A stretch of DNA of 64,000 bases. Origin: Streptomyces cynarae. Its GTDB lineage: Bacteria; Actinomycetota; Actinomycetes; Streptomycetales; Streptomycetaceae. Shown one piece after another: positions 33,233-41,736 of this stretch; position 1 is the stretch's first letter, and each line of letters begins with the position of its first letter. The position numbers and the translations under genes were made by a program. Below the pieces are notes generated by a model that worked only from the letters and a program-made list of their open reading frames with translations, was not told where the DNA came from and made no database searches. The stretch spans positions 1,526,001 to 1,590,000 of the forward strand of contig NZ_CP106793.1 of NCBI RefSeq assembly GCF_025642135.1, written 5' to 3'.

Positions 33233-34150
33233 CTACCCGCTCACCCGGGCCGTCACGGCCTCGCCTGCCGCGCGCAACGCCTCCACCGCCGCCCGGATCG
33301 AGGGGCGGCGGTCGGCGTCGGCCCGCCACACCACATAGACGTGCCGTCGCACCTGCTGCCGCACGGGCACGGTCACCACTCCCCCGGGCACCGGGTCGCG
33401 CCCGAGGCGCGGTGCGATGCACACCCCGAGCCCGGCGGCGACCAGCCCGAGCTGGGTGTGCGTCTCCCCGGCGCGGTGGCCGACACACGGTTCGATGCCC
33501 TTGGAACGCAGGGTGAACATGAGCCACTCATGGCAGAACTCGCCGTCGCCCCACGTGATCCACTCGTCCTCGGCGAACTCCTCCAGGCCGACCTCCGCCC
33601 GGTCCGCGAGCCGGTGTCCGGCCGGCATCGCCACATCCGCCGGATCGTCCAGGATCGCCGCCTTCACCAAGCCGTCCGGCAGCGGCATCGGCTTGTTGTA
33701 CCAGTCGAGGACGACCGCGAGGTCCAGGTCGCCACGCACCACGCCGGCCACCCCGTCCTCGGGTTCCAGCTCGCTCGAGCGCAGCCGCAGCGCGGGATGG
33801 TCGGCGCGCAGCGCGGCCAGCGCGGTGGGGAAAAGTCCGCGGGCGGCCGTGGGGAAGGCCGACAGGCGCAGTTCACCCGCCACCTGTCCGCGCTGTGCCT
33901 CCAGGTCGGCCTGGGCGAGTTCGACCTGCGACAGGATCCGCGCCGCGTGCTCGGCGAGCAGCCGGCCCGCGTCCGTGAGCCGCACCCCGCGCCCGTTCCT
34001 GGCCAGCAGTTGCTGCCCCACCTCGCGCTCCAGTTTGGCCATCTGCTGCGAGACGGCCGAGGTGGTCACGTGCAGCCCCTCGGCGGCGCCGCTGACCGAG
34101 CCGTGCCGGGCGAGGGCGTCGAGGGTGCGTAGACGCTCCAGGTTCAACAT
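33233..34150 (-). CDS. LysR-family transcriptional regulator
   Basis: 305 residues. RLRTLDALARHGSVSGAAEGLHVTTSAVSQQMAKLEREVGQQLLAR is the LysR helix-turn-helix, followed by the two-lobed effector domain with LRLSAFPTAARGLFPTAL. Divergent from an EamA exporter gene 74 bases away, so exporter control is likely. The shared intergenic contains CTACGAGAT half-sites. ATG start at 34150. Confidence 0.9.
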   Translation of the reverse strand: MLNLERLRTLDALARHGSVSGAAEGLHVTTSAVSQQMAKLEREVGQQLLARNGRGVRLTDAGRLLAEHAARILSQVELAQADLEAQRGQVAGELRLSAFPTAARGLFPTALAALRADHPALRLRSSELEPEDGVAGVVRGDLDLAVVLDWYNKPMPLPDGLVKAAILDDPADVAMPAGHRLADRAEVGLEEFAEDEWITWGDGEFCHEWLMFTLRSKGIEPCVGHRAGETHTQLGLVAAGLGVCIAPRLGRDPVPGGVVTVPVRQQVRRHVYVVWRADADRRPSIRAAVEALRAAGEAVTARVSG

Positions 34151-34160
34151 GTAAGCAATA

Positions 34161-34202
34161 CTACGAGATACCGAGTGCGAAATCTCGATTGTGCTACGAG
34201 AT
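34161..34202. promoter_or_regulatory. LysR-type half-sites between LysR and EamA genes
   Basis: CTACGAGAT is present twice (34161-34169 and 34194-34202), 33 bases apart. The reverse half ATCTCG lies between them at 34182-34187, so it pairs with the first as CGAGAT...ATCTCG. This is the arrangement of recognition and activation sites for LysR tetramers. Confidence 0.6.
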
Positions 34203-34224
34203 CGTCTGGGTCATCGTGGGGACC

Positions 34225-35172
34225 ATGAGCACCGTCTCCACTCCCCGAACCGTCACCGCCCCCACCACCGCCCCTCGCCGCCGGGCCGCCCTCGACTGGC
34301 GGATCCGCTTCGGTGTCCTCTCGCTGATCTGGGGTTTCAGCTTCCTGTTCATCAAGGTCGGCACGGAGGCGTACGCCCCGTTCCAGGTCACGCTCGGCCG
34401 ACTGGTCTTCGGCACGGCGGTGCTCGCCGTCGCCATGGCGGTCAAGCGCGAGCGCCTGCCGCGCTCCGCCCGCACCTGGGGACATCTGGCGGTCGCGGGG
34501 TTCCTCCTCAACGCGCTGCCGTTCTCACTCTTCGCCTACGCGGAACTGACGATCCCGTCGACGCTCGCCGGAATCTGCAACGCGACCTCGCCGCTGTGGG
34601 GCATGGCCCTGTCCCTGGTGGCGCTCTCGGAGGACCGGCCGACGCGGCGCCGGGTGACAGGGCTCGGCATCGGCTTCCTCGGCGTGCTGACGGTGCTCGG
34701 CGCCTGGCAGGGCTTCCACGGCCTGGACCTGACGGGCACGGCGCTGGCCCTGCTCGCCTCGCTGAGCTACCCGGTGGGCTGGATCTACGTCCGCCGCACC
34801 CTGGCCGGTTCCGCCCACTCCCACCTGTCGCTGACGGGCGGCCAGTTGCTGCTGGCCACACTGCAACTGGCCGTCGTCACTCCGGTCTTCACCACCCTGC
34901 CCACGCACGTCGCGGTCCTGCCCCTGCTGGCCATCGCCGCGCTGGGCGCGCTCGGCACGGGTGTGGCGATGCTGGTCCAGTACGGCCTGGTCGCCGAGGT
35001 CGGCCCCACGACGGCGCAGATGGTCACGTACTTCGTGCCGGTCGTCGCCATCGCGGCGGGCGTGGCGGTCCTCGGCGAGTCGCTGACCTGGTCGACACCG
35101 GTCGGCGCGCTGATCGTCCTGGCGGGAGCGGCACTGACCCAGTCCCGCCCGAAGGCTGAGACCGGGAACTAG
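34225..35172 (+). CDS. EamA/DMT-family exporter
   Basis: 315 residues from ATG 34225, with about ten hydrophobic helices in two EamA halves (SLIWGFSFLFIKVGTEAYAP and, later, VGPTTAQMVTYFVPVVAIAAGVAVLGE). Exports small metabolites or amino acids; substrate unknown. Divergent from LysR. Its TAG stop (35170-35172) coincides with the CTAG target of a mobile element beginning at 35173. Confidence 0.88.
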   Translation: MSTVSTPRTVTAPTTAPRRRAALDWRIRFGVLSLIWGFSFLFIKVGTEAYAPFQVTLGRLVFGTAVLAVAMAVKRERLPRSARTWGHLAVAGFLLNALPFSLFAYAELTIPSTLAGICNATSPLWGMALSLVALSEDRPTRRRVTGLGIGFLGVLTVLGAWQGFHGLDLTGTALALLASLSYPVGWIYVRRTLAGSAHSHLSLTGGQLLLATLQLAVVTPVFTTLPTHVAVLPLLAIAALGALGTGVAMLVQYGLVAEVGPTTAQMVTYFVPVVAIAAGVAVLGESLTWSTPVGALIVLAGAALTQSRPKAETGN

Positions 35173-35454
35173 GGCCTCTCGTTTGGATCACGCCGGGCTC
35201 GCGGGGCCTGGCACGCACTCCCCCACTGCCCTGACGGCGTGGGGCCCCCAGCGGCGTTGTCGTCACTCGTCGACTCCCCCACGCTCGAACACGCTCGCGC
35301 GGGGGGACCCCCGCCGCGTCGCCCGCCGCGGTAGCGGCTGCTGTCACAGCCTCCTCCGCCTTGCAGCTGCACGCTCCCCCACGCTCGAACACGCTCGCGC
35401 GGGGGCACCCCCATGGCCCCGCTCCCTGATCCCGCCTGAGCCAAACGAAAGACC
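35173..35454. mobile_element. 282-bp non-autonomous element (MITE-like)
   Basis: The 18 bases after CTAG (GGCCTCTCGTTTGGATCA) match the reverse complement of the right end (35437-35454) with three mismatches. It is flanked by CTAG (35169-35172) and CTGG (35455-35458), a near-duplication like that of the element at 16414. It contains two copies of a 32-bp CTCCCCC...GGGGG palindromic repeat at 35274-35305 and 35374-35405. Its core (35206-35331) is homologous to 19452-19579. It has no coding capacity. Confidence 0.82.
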
Positions 35455-35471
35455 CTGGGCCTGTCGGGGCA

Positions 35472-36803
35472 CTAGACATAGCTCCGCCCCGGGCCCGGCC
35501 CCAGGGCGGAGGCGACCGCGTCCGCCAGGGGCCCGGTGTCGTCCGCGGTCAGGGTCGAGACGGTGATCCGCATGCCGGGCGGCGCGCTCAGCCGGAAGCG
35601 GGCGCCGGGCGCGACGGCCCAGCCGGCGTGCAGCAGCCGGGCCACCGCCCCGGTCTCGTCGGGCACCGGCACCCACACGTTCATGCCGCTGACGCCGTGG
35701 GCCGTGACACCGCGCTCGGCGAGCGCGTCGATCAGCGCGCAGCGGCGCCGCCCGTACTCCGCAGCGATCGCCCGTGCGTCCACCGCGCCGTCCGTCCACA
35801 GCCGGACCACCGCACGCTGCACGAGCAGGCTCACCCACCCGGGCCCGAGCCGCTGCCGCCCGCGTACCCGGTCAACGGTGACGGTGTCCCCGGTGAGCAC
35901 CGCGAGTCGCAGGTCGGGGCCGTACGCCTTGGCGACCGAGCGGACTAGGGCCCAGTGCCGGGTGGCCCCGGCGAGGGGGTGGAGGGGCACGTCGACGATC
36001 CCGTGGCCGTGGTCGTCCTCGATCAGCAGGGCCCCCGGATGTTCCCGCAGCACGGCTCGCAGGGCACGCGCGCGGGGGGCGCTCACCGCGGCGCCGGTGG
36101 GGTTCTGCGCCCGGTCCGTGACGATGAGGGCACGAGCGCCGGCCTCCAGGGCCGCCCGTACGGCGTCGGGCAGCGGCCCCTCGTCGTCGACGCCGACAGG
36201 GACCGTGCGCAGTCCGAGCGCCGGCACCAGGTCGAGGGTCCTGCCCCAGCCGGGATCCTCGACGGCGACGGCGTCCCCGGTCTTCAGATGGGCGGCGAGC
36301 ACCCGTTCGACGGCGTCGAGCGATCCGGAGACGACGGCGAGCGGGCCGTCCGGCACCCCGTCGGCGTCCAGCGCGGCCCGCGCGAGCCGCGTCAGCTCCG
36401 GTTCCACGGCGACGTCGCCGTACAGCACCGGTGCCCGATCGCCCTCGGCGGCGGCCGCCGCGAACGCCTCCGCGAGCGGGGGCAGCAGCGCCGGATCCGG
36501 GTTACCGCTCGACACGTCGCGTACACCTTCGGGCACGTCCACACGGATGTGGTCCCGGCCCGTCGTGGCCGGCGCGGGCCGTACCCGGCTGCCGCGGCGT
36601 CCGGCGGTCTCGATGACGCCGCGCTCCCGGAGGATGCGGTACGCGGCCGCGACGGTGTTGGGATTGACGCCCAGCTCGACGGCCAACTCCCGTTGCGGCG
36701 GGAGCAGTTCGCCCGGCTCCAGCTCGCCGGTACCGACCGCATGCTCGACGCCGGCCGCAATCTCCGCTGCGCGCCGCCCTGTGAACCGATATCCTTCTAG
36801 CAC
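35472..36803 (-). CDS. MocR-type GntR/aminotransferase regulator
   Basis: 443 residues, GTG start at 36803. GntR-type helix-turn-helix about residues 10-75 (LPPQRELAVELGVNPNTVAAAYRILRERGVIET) is fused to a fold-type I aminotransferase domain with RSVAKAYGPDLRLAV as the PLP-Lys region. In this family PLP binding controls DNA binding, as in PdxR. It is divergent from two FMN split-barrel genes of the pyridoxamine phosphate oxidase superfamily, so regulation of these is likely. A perfect palindrome lies between them. Confidence 0.88.
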   Translation of the reverse strand: MLEGYRFTGRRAAEIAAGVEHAVGTGELEPGELLPPQRELAVELGVNPNTVAAAYRILRERGVIETAGRRGSRVRPAPATTGRDHIRVDVPEGVRDVSSGNPDPALLPPLAEAFAAAAAEGDRAPVLYGDVAVEPELTRLARAALDADGVPDGPLAVVSGSLDAVERVLAAHLKTGDAVAVEDPGWGRTLDLVPALGLRTVPVGVDDEGPLPDAVRAALEAGARALIVTDRAQNPTGAAVSAPRARALRAVLREHPGALLIEDDHGHGIVDVPLHPLAGATRHWALVRSVAKAYGPDLRLAVLTGDTVTVDRVRGRQRLGPGWVSLLVQRAVVRLWTDGAVDARAIAAEYGRRRCALIDALAERGVTAHGVSGMNVWVPVPDETGAVARLLHAGWAVAPGARFRLSAPPGMRITVSTLTADDTGPLADAVASALGPGPGRSYV

Positions 36804-36814
36804 AAAGCAGATTA

Positions 36815-36826
36815 TGCACTAGTGCA
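36815..36826. promoter_or_regulatory. Palindrome between MocR and the FMN split-barrel operon
   Basis: TGCACTAGTGCA is a perfect 12-bp palindrome. It is 11 bases from the MocR start and 13 bases before the divergent ATG 36840. It is the best candidate for the MocR operator, though very close to the start codons. Confidence 0.55.
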
Positions 36827-36839
36827 ATGGAGGACGCAC

Positions 36840-37538
36840 ATGCAGGGGGCGCACATGCAGGGGAACCGACAGACGACACCGCGGCCCGCCGTCTACACCC
36901 CGACCGACCGCACCGTCCCCACGCGCTCCGCGGGCCGTGCGTCGTACGACAAGGAACTGGTGCACGCGATACTCGACGAGGGCTACGTCTGCCATCTCGG
37001 CTTCGTCCGCGACGGCGCCCCGGTCGTGCTGCCCACGCTGTACGGCCGGGTCGGCGAGCGGCTGTACGTCCACGGTTCGACCGGCTCGCGTCCGCTGCGG
37101 ATGACCGGCCAGGCCGACCCCGGACTTCCGGTCTGCCTGACGGTGACGCACGTCGACGGCCTGGTCCTGGCCCGCTCGGCCTTCCACCACTCGATCAACT
37201 ACCGCTCCGTGGTGGTGCACGGCATCGCCCACCAGGTCACGGACCCCGAGGAGAAGCGCACGGCCCTGGACGCGCTGGTCGACCACGTCGTGCCGGGCCG
37301 CTCACGCGACTCCCGGCCCGCCGACAAGAAGGAGCTGGCCGCCACCGCCGTGATCCGCCTCGACCTGGACGAGGTCTCCGCCAAGCTCCGCACCGGCGGC
37401 GTGAACGACGAGCCCGAGGACCTCTCTCTCCCCCACTGGGCCGGCGTCGTCCCGGTCCGCAGGGAGTACGGGACCCCGCTCCCGGACGCCGGCCTGGCAC
37501 CCGGCACCGGCCTGCCGGACTACCTGGCGGCCCTGTGA
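36840..37538 (+). CDS. Flavin split-barrel protein (PNPOx/NimA-like)
   Basis: 232 residues from ATG 36840 behind GGAGGA; an ATG at 36855 is an alternative. DKELVHAILDEGYVCHLGFVRDGAPVVLPTLYGRVGERLYVHGST with later HHSINYRSVVVHG is the flavin-binding split barrel found in the NimA-like group of the pyridoxamine phosphate oxidase superfamily. A reductive role is likely but unproven. It overlaps the next gene by TGATG. Divergent MocR gene. Confidence 0.85.
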   Translation: MQGAHMQGNRQTTPRPAVYTPTDRTVPTRSAGRASYDKELVHAILDEGYVCHLGFVRDGAPVVLPTLYGRVGERLYVHGSTGSRPLRMTGQADPGLPVCLTVTHVDGLVLARSAFHHSINYRSVVVHGIAHQVTDPEEKRTALDALVDHVVPGRSRDSRPADKKELAATAVIRLDLDEVSAKLRTGGVNDEPEDLSLPHWAGVVPVRREYGTPLPDAGLAPGTGLPDYLAAL

Positions 37539-38185
37539 TGCTGATCCATCCCTGGGACGCGCCCCGCGACGACACCGAGTGGCAACGCTGGCTCGCCGCC
37601 CACGACTTCGGGCAGCTCGCCGTGAACGGATCACCGGGCGAGCCGCCTTACGTGCAGCCGCTGCACTTCGCGTACGACGCCGGGCGCGGCGAGGCCGTCA
37701 CCCACCTCGCCCGTCCCAACCCACTCTGGACCGCTCTGGAGGCGAACCCGCGGGTACTGCTCAGCGTGGTCGACGACTATGTGTATGTGCCCGGCCCTTG
37801 GCAGGCCCCGGCCGACACCCCGTCCGAGCAGGGCGTACCCACGAGTTTCTACGCGGCCGTCCAGCTCCGGTGCATCGCCCATGTGGTGGACGACGCGGCC
37901 GGCAAGGCGGAGCTGCTGAACCGCCAGATGGGCCACTTCCAGCCGGAGGGCGGCTCCGCGCGGGCGGCGGCGGGCGAGGCGCCGTACGGCCGCATGCTGT
38001 CCGGGATCCGCGGTCTGCGACTCGAAGTGACCGATGTCCGGGCGAAGTTCAAGTACGCGAGCCACATGGCGGAAGAGGTGCAGGACCGGATCGTGGCGGG
38101 CCTCGAGGCTCGGGGCGGGGTGCGGGACGCGGCGGCCCGGGAGCACCAGTTGCGCAGGCGGGCAGTGTGGTCCCCGGACCGGTGA
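37538..38185 (+). CDS. PaiB-like FMN-binding protein
   Basis: 215 residues. It starts at the ATG overlapping the upstream stop (TGATG). HLARPNPLWTALEANPRVLLSVVDDYVYVPGPW and RQMGHFQPEGG match the PaiB family of FMN-binding split-barrel proteins, some of which are called negative regulators. Cotranscribed with the preceding split-barrel gene under the divergent MocR. Confidence 0.82.
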   Translation: MLIHPWDAPRDDTEWQRWLAAHDFGQLAVNGSPGEPPYVQPLHFAYDAGRGEAVTHLARPNPLWTALEANPRVLLSVVDDYVYVPGPWQAPADTPSEQGVPTSFYAAVQLRCIAHVVDDAAGKAELLNRQMGHFQPEGGSARAAAGEAPYGRMLSGIRGLRLEVTDVRAKFKYASHMAEEVQDRIVAGLEARGGVRDAAAREHQLRRRAVWSPDR

Positions 38186-38239
38186 GGTGCCGGTGCGGGC
38201 TCCTGCACGGCTTCGAGGAACCCGCACCCCTCGGCCCCG

Positions 38240-39193
38240 TCACACCGGGACCGCTCCCTCCTCCGCCGCGCGCGCCTGCCGCGCCTCCGCGAGCGCGAGC
38301 CCCGCGACCGAGCCGAGCATCAGTGCGGTACCGGCGAGCGTGGCCGCCGTGAGCCGCTCACCGAGCAGGGCGATGGCCAGGACCGCCGCGCCGACCGGCT
38401 CGAGCAGCATGATCACGGACACGGTGGCGGACCGTACGACAGCCGCGCCCGCGAAGTAGAGGGCGTAGGCCAGTGCCGTGGGCACCGCCGCGATATACGC
38501 CAACAGCCCCACCAGCACGGCGGGGCGCGCGGCGTGCGGCAGCAGCCCCTCGTCCAGTGCGAACGGCAGCAGGCACAGACTGGTGACCGCGAACGCCGAC
38601 ACGGTCGTGGATGTCCCGTCGGCGGCGCCGCCGCGCCCCCACCACCGGGTGAGCAGCGTCATGACGCTGTAGCCGGCCGCCGACACGACCCCGAGCACCA
38701 CACCCCACGGGCGTACGGTCGCGCCACCACCGCCGAGCACGAGCACCCCCAGCCCGGCGAGTGCCCCGGCGACGGCGGCCATCCCGCCGCCGCCGAGCCG
38801 CTCCCCCAGGGTGAGACGCGCGCCGAGGGCGATGAGGACGGGCCCGGCGCCGAGGGTGACGACGGTCGCCACCGCGAGCCCGGTGGCGGAGACGGCCGCG
38901 AAGTAGGCGGTCTGGAAGACGGCGAGCCCCAGCCCGGTGACACAGGCCCGCAGCGCCCTGCGGCCGAGCGGCCCGGGTGCGGCGGCGCGGGCGGCACGCG
39001 GGCGCATCAGGCGGGCGGCGACCAGCAGCGCGAGCCCGGACGCGCAGCGCCAGAAGGACAGGGCGACAGGGCCCATGTCACTGGCCCGGTAGACCAGGGA
39101 TGCGGCCGCGCCCGCGGTACCCCAGGCGGTACCGGCGACGATCAGGTAGACAAGGCCTCGCCCGACGGGCAGGCCGGAAGCAGCATTCGACAC
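38240..39193 (-). CDS. EamA-family exporter
   Basis: 317 residues, GTG start at 39193, with two EamA repeats of about five helices each ([23 protein letters not shown]; later [29 protein letters not shown]). It follows another EamA gene on the same strand after a 181-base gap with a short leader frame and hairpins. Substrate unknown. Confidence 0.85.
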   Translation of the reverse strand: MSNAASGLPVGRGLVYLIVAGTAWGTAGAAASLVYRASDMGPVALSFWRCASGLALLVAARLMRPRAARAAAPGPLGRRALRACVTGLGLAVFQTAYFAAVSATGLAVATVVTLGAGPVLIALGARLTLGERLGGGGMAAVAGALAGLGVLVLGGGGATVRPWGVVLGVVSAAGYSVMTLLTRWWGRGGAADGTSTTVSAFAVTSLCLLPFALDEGLLPHAARPAVLVGLLAYIAAVPTALAYALYFAGAAVVRSATVSVIMLLEPVGAAVLAIALLGERLTAATLAGTALMLGSVAGLALAEARQARAAEEGAVPV

Positions 39194-39374
39194 GAGTCGT
39201 CTCCGCAGAGGTGCAGAAGTTCGGCAGGGGACCCGTCATGGGCCGGGTCCGTGGACTTCTTCTGCGGGCAGCACACCGCTGCGCCCGGCGGTTGGCCGGG
39301 CGCGATATCCGGAGGGCCCGCCTCAGGCGGCCGGAGGCGGAAGAACGAGTGCGCTCGAATGCATGATCCGTACC
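39194..39374 (-). other. Structured leader between the two EamA genes
   Basis: 181 bases of non-coding sequence on the minus strand hold a short frame (39323-39364), a GCGCCCGG/CCGGGCGC stem (39281-39303) and a GACCCG/CGGGTC stem (39230-39249). It can form at least two hairpins between the leader frame and the downstream GTG start, an attenuator-like layout. Confidence 0.4.
39323..39364 (-). CDS. Putative 13-residue leader peptide
   Basis: ATG 39364 to TGA 39323-39325 encodes MHSSALVLPPPAA. It is 10 bases past the stop of the upstream EamA gene and ahead of a stable hairpin that precedes the second EamA start. The Pro-Pro-Pro run could stall ribosomes. No strong Shine-Dalgarno, so this is a proposal only. 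Confidence 0.3.
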   Translation of the reverse strand: MHSSALVLPPPAA

Positions 39375-40379
39375 CTAGGCTGCGGCTTCGCGGGCCGACA
39401 ACTCGCTTTCCTCACCGGCGCTCGCGACCGGCTCCGCGGAGCCCTGCGCGGGCGCCGAGGACTGGGCGATGAACGCGCCCACCAGAACCAGCGCACCGCC
39501 GACGATCTGCGGCGCAGAGAGGTGCTCGCCGAGCAGCACCCAGGCCAGCACGGTGGCGATGACCGCTTCGAGGCAGGCCACCACGCCCGCGACCTGGGGC
39601 GAGAGCCGGCGCACGGACAGCACGCCGGTGACATAGGCGAGGACCGTGGCGATCAGCACGATCCAGGCCAGGAGGAGGACGGCCGGGACACGCGTGCCGT
39701 TCATGTCCGCGGTGCCGGTGAGCACCTGCCAGTCCATGGTCCAGGGACGGGCCACGACGGTGAGCACGGCGGCCCCGACGAGCAGTCCGTACGCGATGAC
39801 GCCGAACGGGTCGGGGGCCTGGTCGCCCGCCTCGGTGCCCTGGTCGGACAGGACGAAGTAGCCGACCTGGCAGCAGGCGGCGCCGAGCGCGAGCGTTATC
39901 CCGAGCGGGTCGAAGCCCAGCCCCGACCACACCTCGACGACGCAGGCGAGCCCGCCGACCGCGAGGACCACACCGACCGCCGCGGCACGCGTCACCGACC
40001 GCCGCTGCACGAAGCGCACCCAACCGAGGACGAGCGCGGGCGCCAGGTACTCGATGAGCAGGGCGACACCGACGGGTATCCGGGACAGCGCGGCAAAGTA
40101 GCAGGCCTGGACACCGGCGACGGCGAGCAGTCCGAACCCGGCGAGCAGGGCGGGGCGGCGGCGCAGCAGGGCACGGTGGCGTACGGCGAGCGGCAGCATC
40201 ACGAGCGCCGCGCCCGTGACCCGCAGCCACACCACGTGGAGAGGGTCGAGCCCCGCCTGGATCAGCGGCTTGGCCGCGACACCCGATCCACCGAAGGCGA
40301 CCGCCGACGCGAGCGCGAGCCCCAGCCCGACGCCTCTGCCACGGTTGCTCTGACTGCCCTGAGACGTATGCACCGGCAC
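39375..40379 (-). CDS. EamA-family exporter
   Basis: 334 residues, GTG start at 40379. Ten helices in two EamA repeats (ALASAVAFGGSGVAAKPLI; later SPQVAGVVACLEAVIATVLAWVLLGEHL). The closely following second EamA gene on the same strand suggests a pair. No clear Shine-Dalgarno is visible. Export substrate unknown. Confidence 0.86.
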   Translation of the reverse strand: MPVHTSQGSQSNRGRGVGLGLALASAVAFGGSGVAAKPLIQAGLDPLHVVWLRVTGAALVMLPLAVRHRALLRRRPALLAGFGLLAVAGVQACYFAALSRIPVGVALLIEYLAPALVLGWVRFVQRRSVTRAAAVGVVLAVGGLACVVEVWSGLGFDPLGITLALGAACCQVGYFVLSDQGTEAGDQAPDPFGVIAYGLLVGAAVLTVVARPWTMDWQVLTGTADMNGTRVPAVLLLAWIVLIATVLAYVTGVLSVRRLSPQVAGVVACLEAVIATVLAWVLLGEHLSAPQIVGGALVLVGAFIAQSSAPAQGSAEPVASAGEESELSAREAAA

Positions 40380-40425
40380 ATGATGGCAGGAGACGACATG
40401 AGCGTCACCATCGATAGCTCCTGTC

Positions 40426-41037
40426 TCAGCGACTGGACGGAACCGCTCCCGCCGCCTCGATCCGGTCCGCCAGCACCCTCACGTCGACGCCCGCGCGGCC
40501 GAGAACCTCGACGGCGCGTGACTCGGGGTCCGCGACCATCGCCGCGAGCAGGTCGAGCCCGCGGGCGCATACGTCACCCCGCCCGGCAGCGCGCCCGTAC
40601 GCCGCCCGGAGGGCGGTGGCCGCGGCGGGCGACCAGCCGTCCGGCTCCTCCAACACCGGCACCGCGCCCGAGTCCTCGACGGTGGTCTGCCAGCGCAGGC
40701 CGTAGCCGATGGCGCGCTGGACGAGGTAACCGAGCAGCCGGGCGACCTGCGGCCCGTCGAAGACGGCGCGCACCTCGGGGTCGGACTCCAGCAGCGTGTG
40801 CAGCAGATGGGCGGTGTCGATCCCCCGGTCCCCGTCACGCAGCGCCCTCCTGCGGGCGCCGGAAAGCACCGCTGCCAGCTCCGAGGTGACCCTGGCATCG
40901 AGGTGGGACTGGCGCGTGCCGCGTTCGGCGGCCGATCGCTGGACGTGACGGGGTGGCACGTCCACCACCCCATCAGTCCCAGCGGTCCGAGTCATCCTCG
41001 GCGGGCAGCATTTGTGCGTCCGACACAGGTTGGGCAT
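40426..41037 (-). CDS. Clp repeat-N domain protein without ATPase
   Basis: 203 residues. RQSHLDARVTSELAAVLSGARRRALRDGDRGIDTAHLLHTLLES and a second repeat around GDVCARGLDLLAAMVADPESRAVEVLGRAGV match the ClpC/ClpA N-terminal (Clp-N) double repeat. No AAA domains follow, so it is a stand-alone adaptor-like protein that could influence ClpC, or a regulator. The start is uncertain (41037, or ATG 40995). Next to the divergent SRPBCC gene. Confidence 0.7.
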   Translation of the reverse strand: MPNLCRTHKCCPPRMTRTAGTDGVVDVPPRHVQRSAAERGTRQSHLDARVTSELAAVLSGARRRALRDGDRGIDTAHLLHTLLESDPEVRAVFDGPQVARLLGYLVQRAIGYGLRWQTTVEDSGAVPVLEEPDGWSPAAATALRAAYGRAAGRGDVCARGLDLLAAMVADPESRAVEVLGRAGVDVRVLADRIEAAGAVPSSR

Positions 41038-41238
41038 GGCTGACCCGGCTCTCCTCCTTACGGATGACATCGCGCCCTTTCCGCTCAGGGGCCGCGCATC
41101 GCCCTGCCCGTGGCCGGTGCGGAACGGCGCCCGCTATTTCTGACTGTTCATCAGTATTGAATGTTGCAGACCCTGCCGCTACGTTCCGCGACACCACAGC
41201 TGCGCCCGGCGCAGCAGCCGACGCGAAGGGGTGGTCGC

Positions 41239-41667
41239 ATGGCCGAAGTCAGCGCGGAAGCTCGCATCGAGGCCCCCGCCGAGAAGGTGTGGGCCGCGCT
41301 CACGGACTGGTCGGCGTACGGCGAGTGGAACGCGACCCACACCGGCTTTCCGAGGGGCGGTCCCGAAGCCCTCGCGGTGGGCGGGACCTTCGAGGAGAAC
41401 ATGAAGCTCATGGGCTTCCCGGCCGAGGTCACCTGGACCATCGACGAACTGCACCCGGGGCGCGTGCTGTCCATCCGCGGCAAGGGCCCGATGGCTGTGG
41501 ACCTCGCCACCCGATACACGCTGACGCCCAACGGCGAGGCCACCTCGTTGCGCATCGACGGGGAGTTCACCGGCGCGGCGGTGTCCCTCATGGCAGGCAA
41601 GCTGAAGGACTCGGCGACGGCCGCGCTGAACGAGTCGCTGCGCAGGCTAGGCGCACTGGTGTCCTGA
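41239..41667 (+). CDS. SRPBCC-family (polyketide cyclase-like) protein
   Basis: 142 residues from ATG 41239. SAEARIEAPAEKVWAALTDWSAYGEWNATHTGFPRG at the N-terminus is the SRPBCC/START-like fold, ending in a long C-terminal helix. Usually binds hydrophobic ligands; no specific role. Confidence 0.8.
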   Translation: MAEVSAEARIEAPAEKVWAALTDWSAYGEWNATHTGFPRGGPEALAVGGTFEENMKLMGFPAEVTWTIDELHPGRVLSIRGKGPMAVDLATRYTLTPNGEATSLRIDGEFTGAAVSLMAGKLKDSATAALNESLRRLGALVS

Positions 41668-41688
41668 CGGTAGGCACGCCGGCGTCAA

Positions 41689-41720
41689 GGCGCCCCGCGG
41701 ACGCGGTGCCGCGGGGCGCC
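41689..41720. terminator. Bidirectional terminator between SRPBCC and PadR genes
   Basis: GGCGCCCCGCGG and CCGCGGGGCGCC are a perfect 12-bp stem around an 8-base loop. It lies between convergent gene ends and can serve both. Confidence 0.8.
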
Positions 41721-41736
41721 TCACCTCACCGCGTCG

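Noticed and set aside
35274..35405. Two 32-bp repeats as a CRISPR-like array
   Set aside because: Only two copies, 100 bp apart, no cas genes, and they lie inside a MITE-like element.
39363..40889. 508-codon plus-strand frame opposite the second EamA gene
   Set aside because: Antisense of a membrane protein gene; composition is charged and low-complexity.
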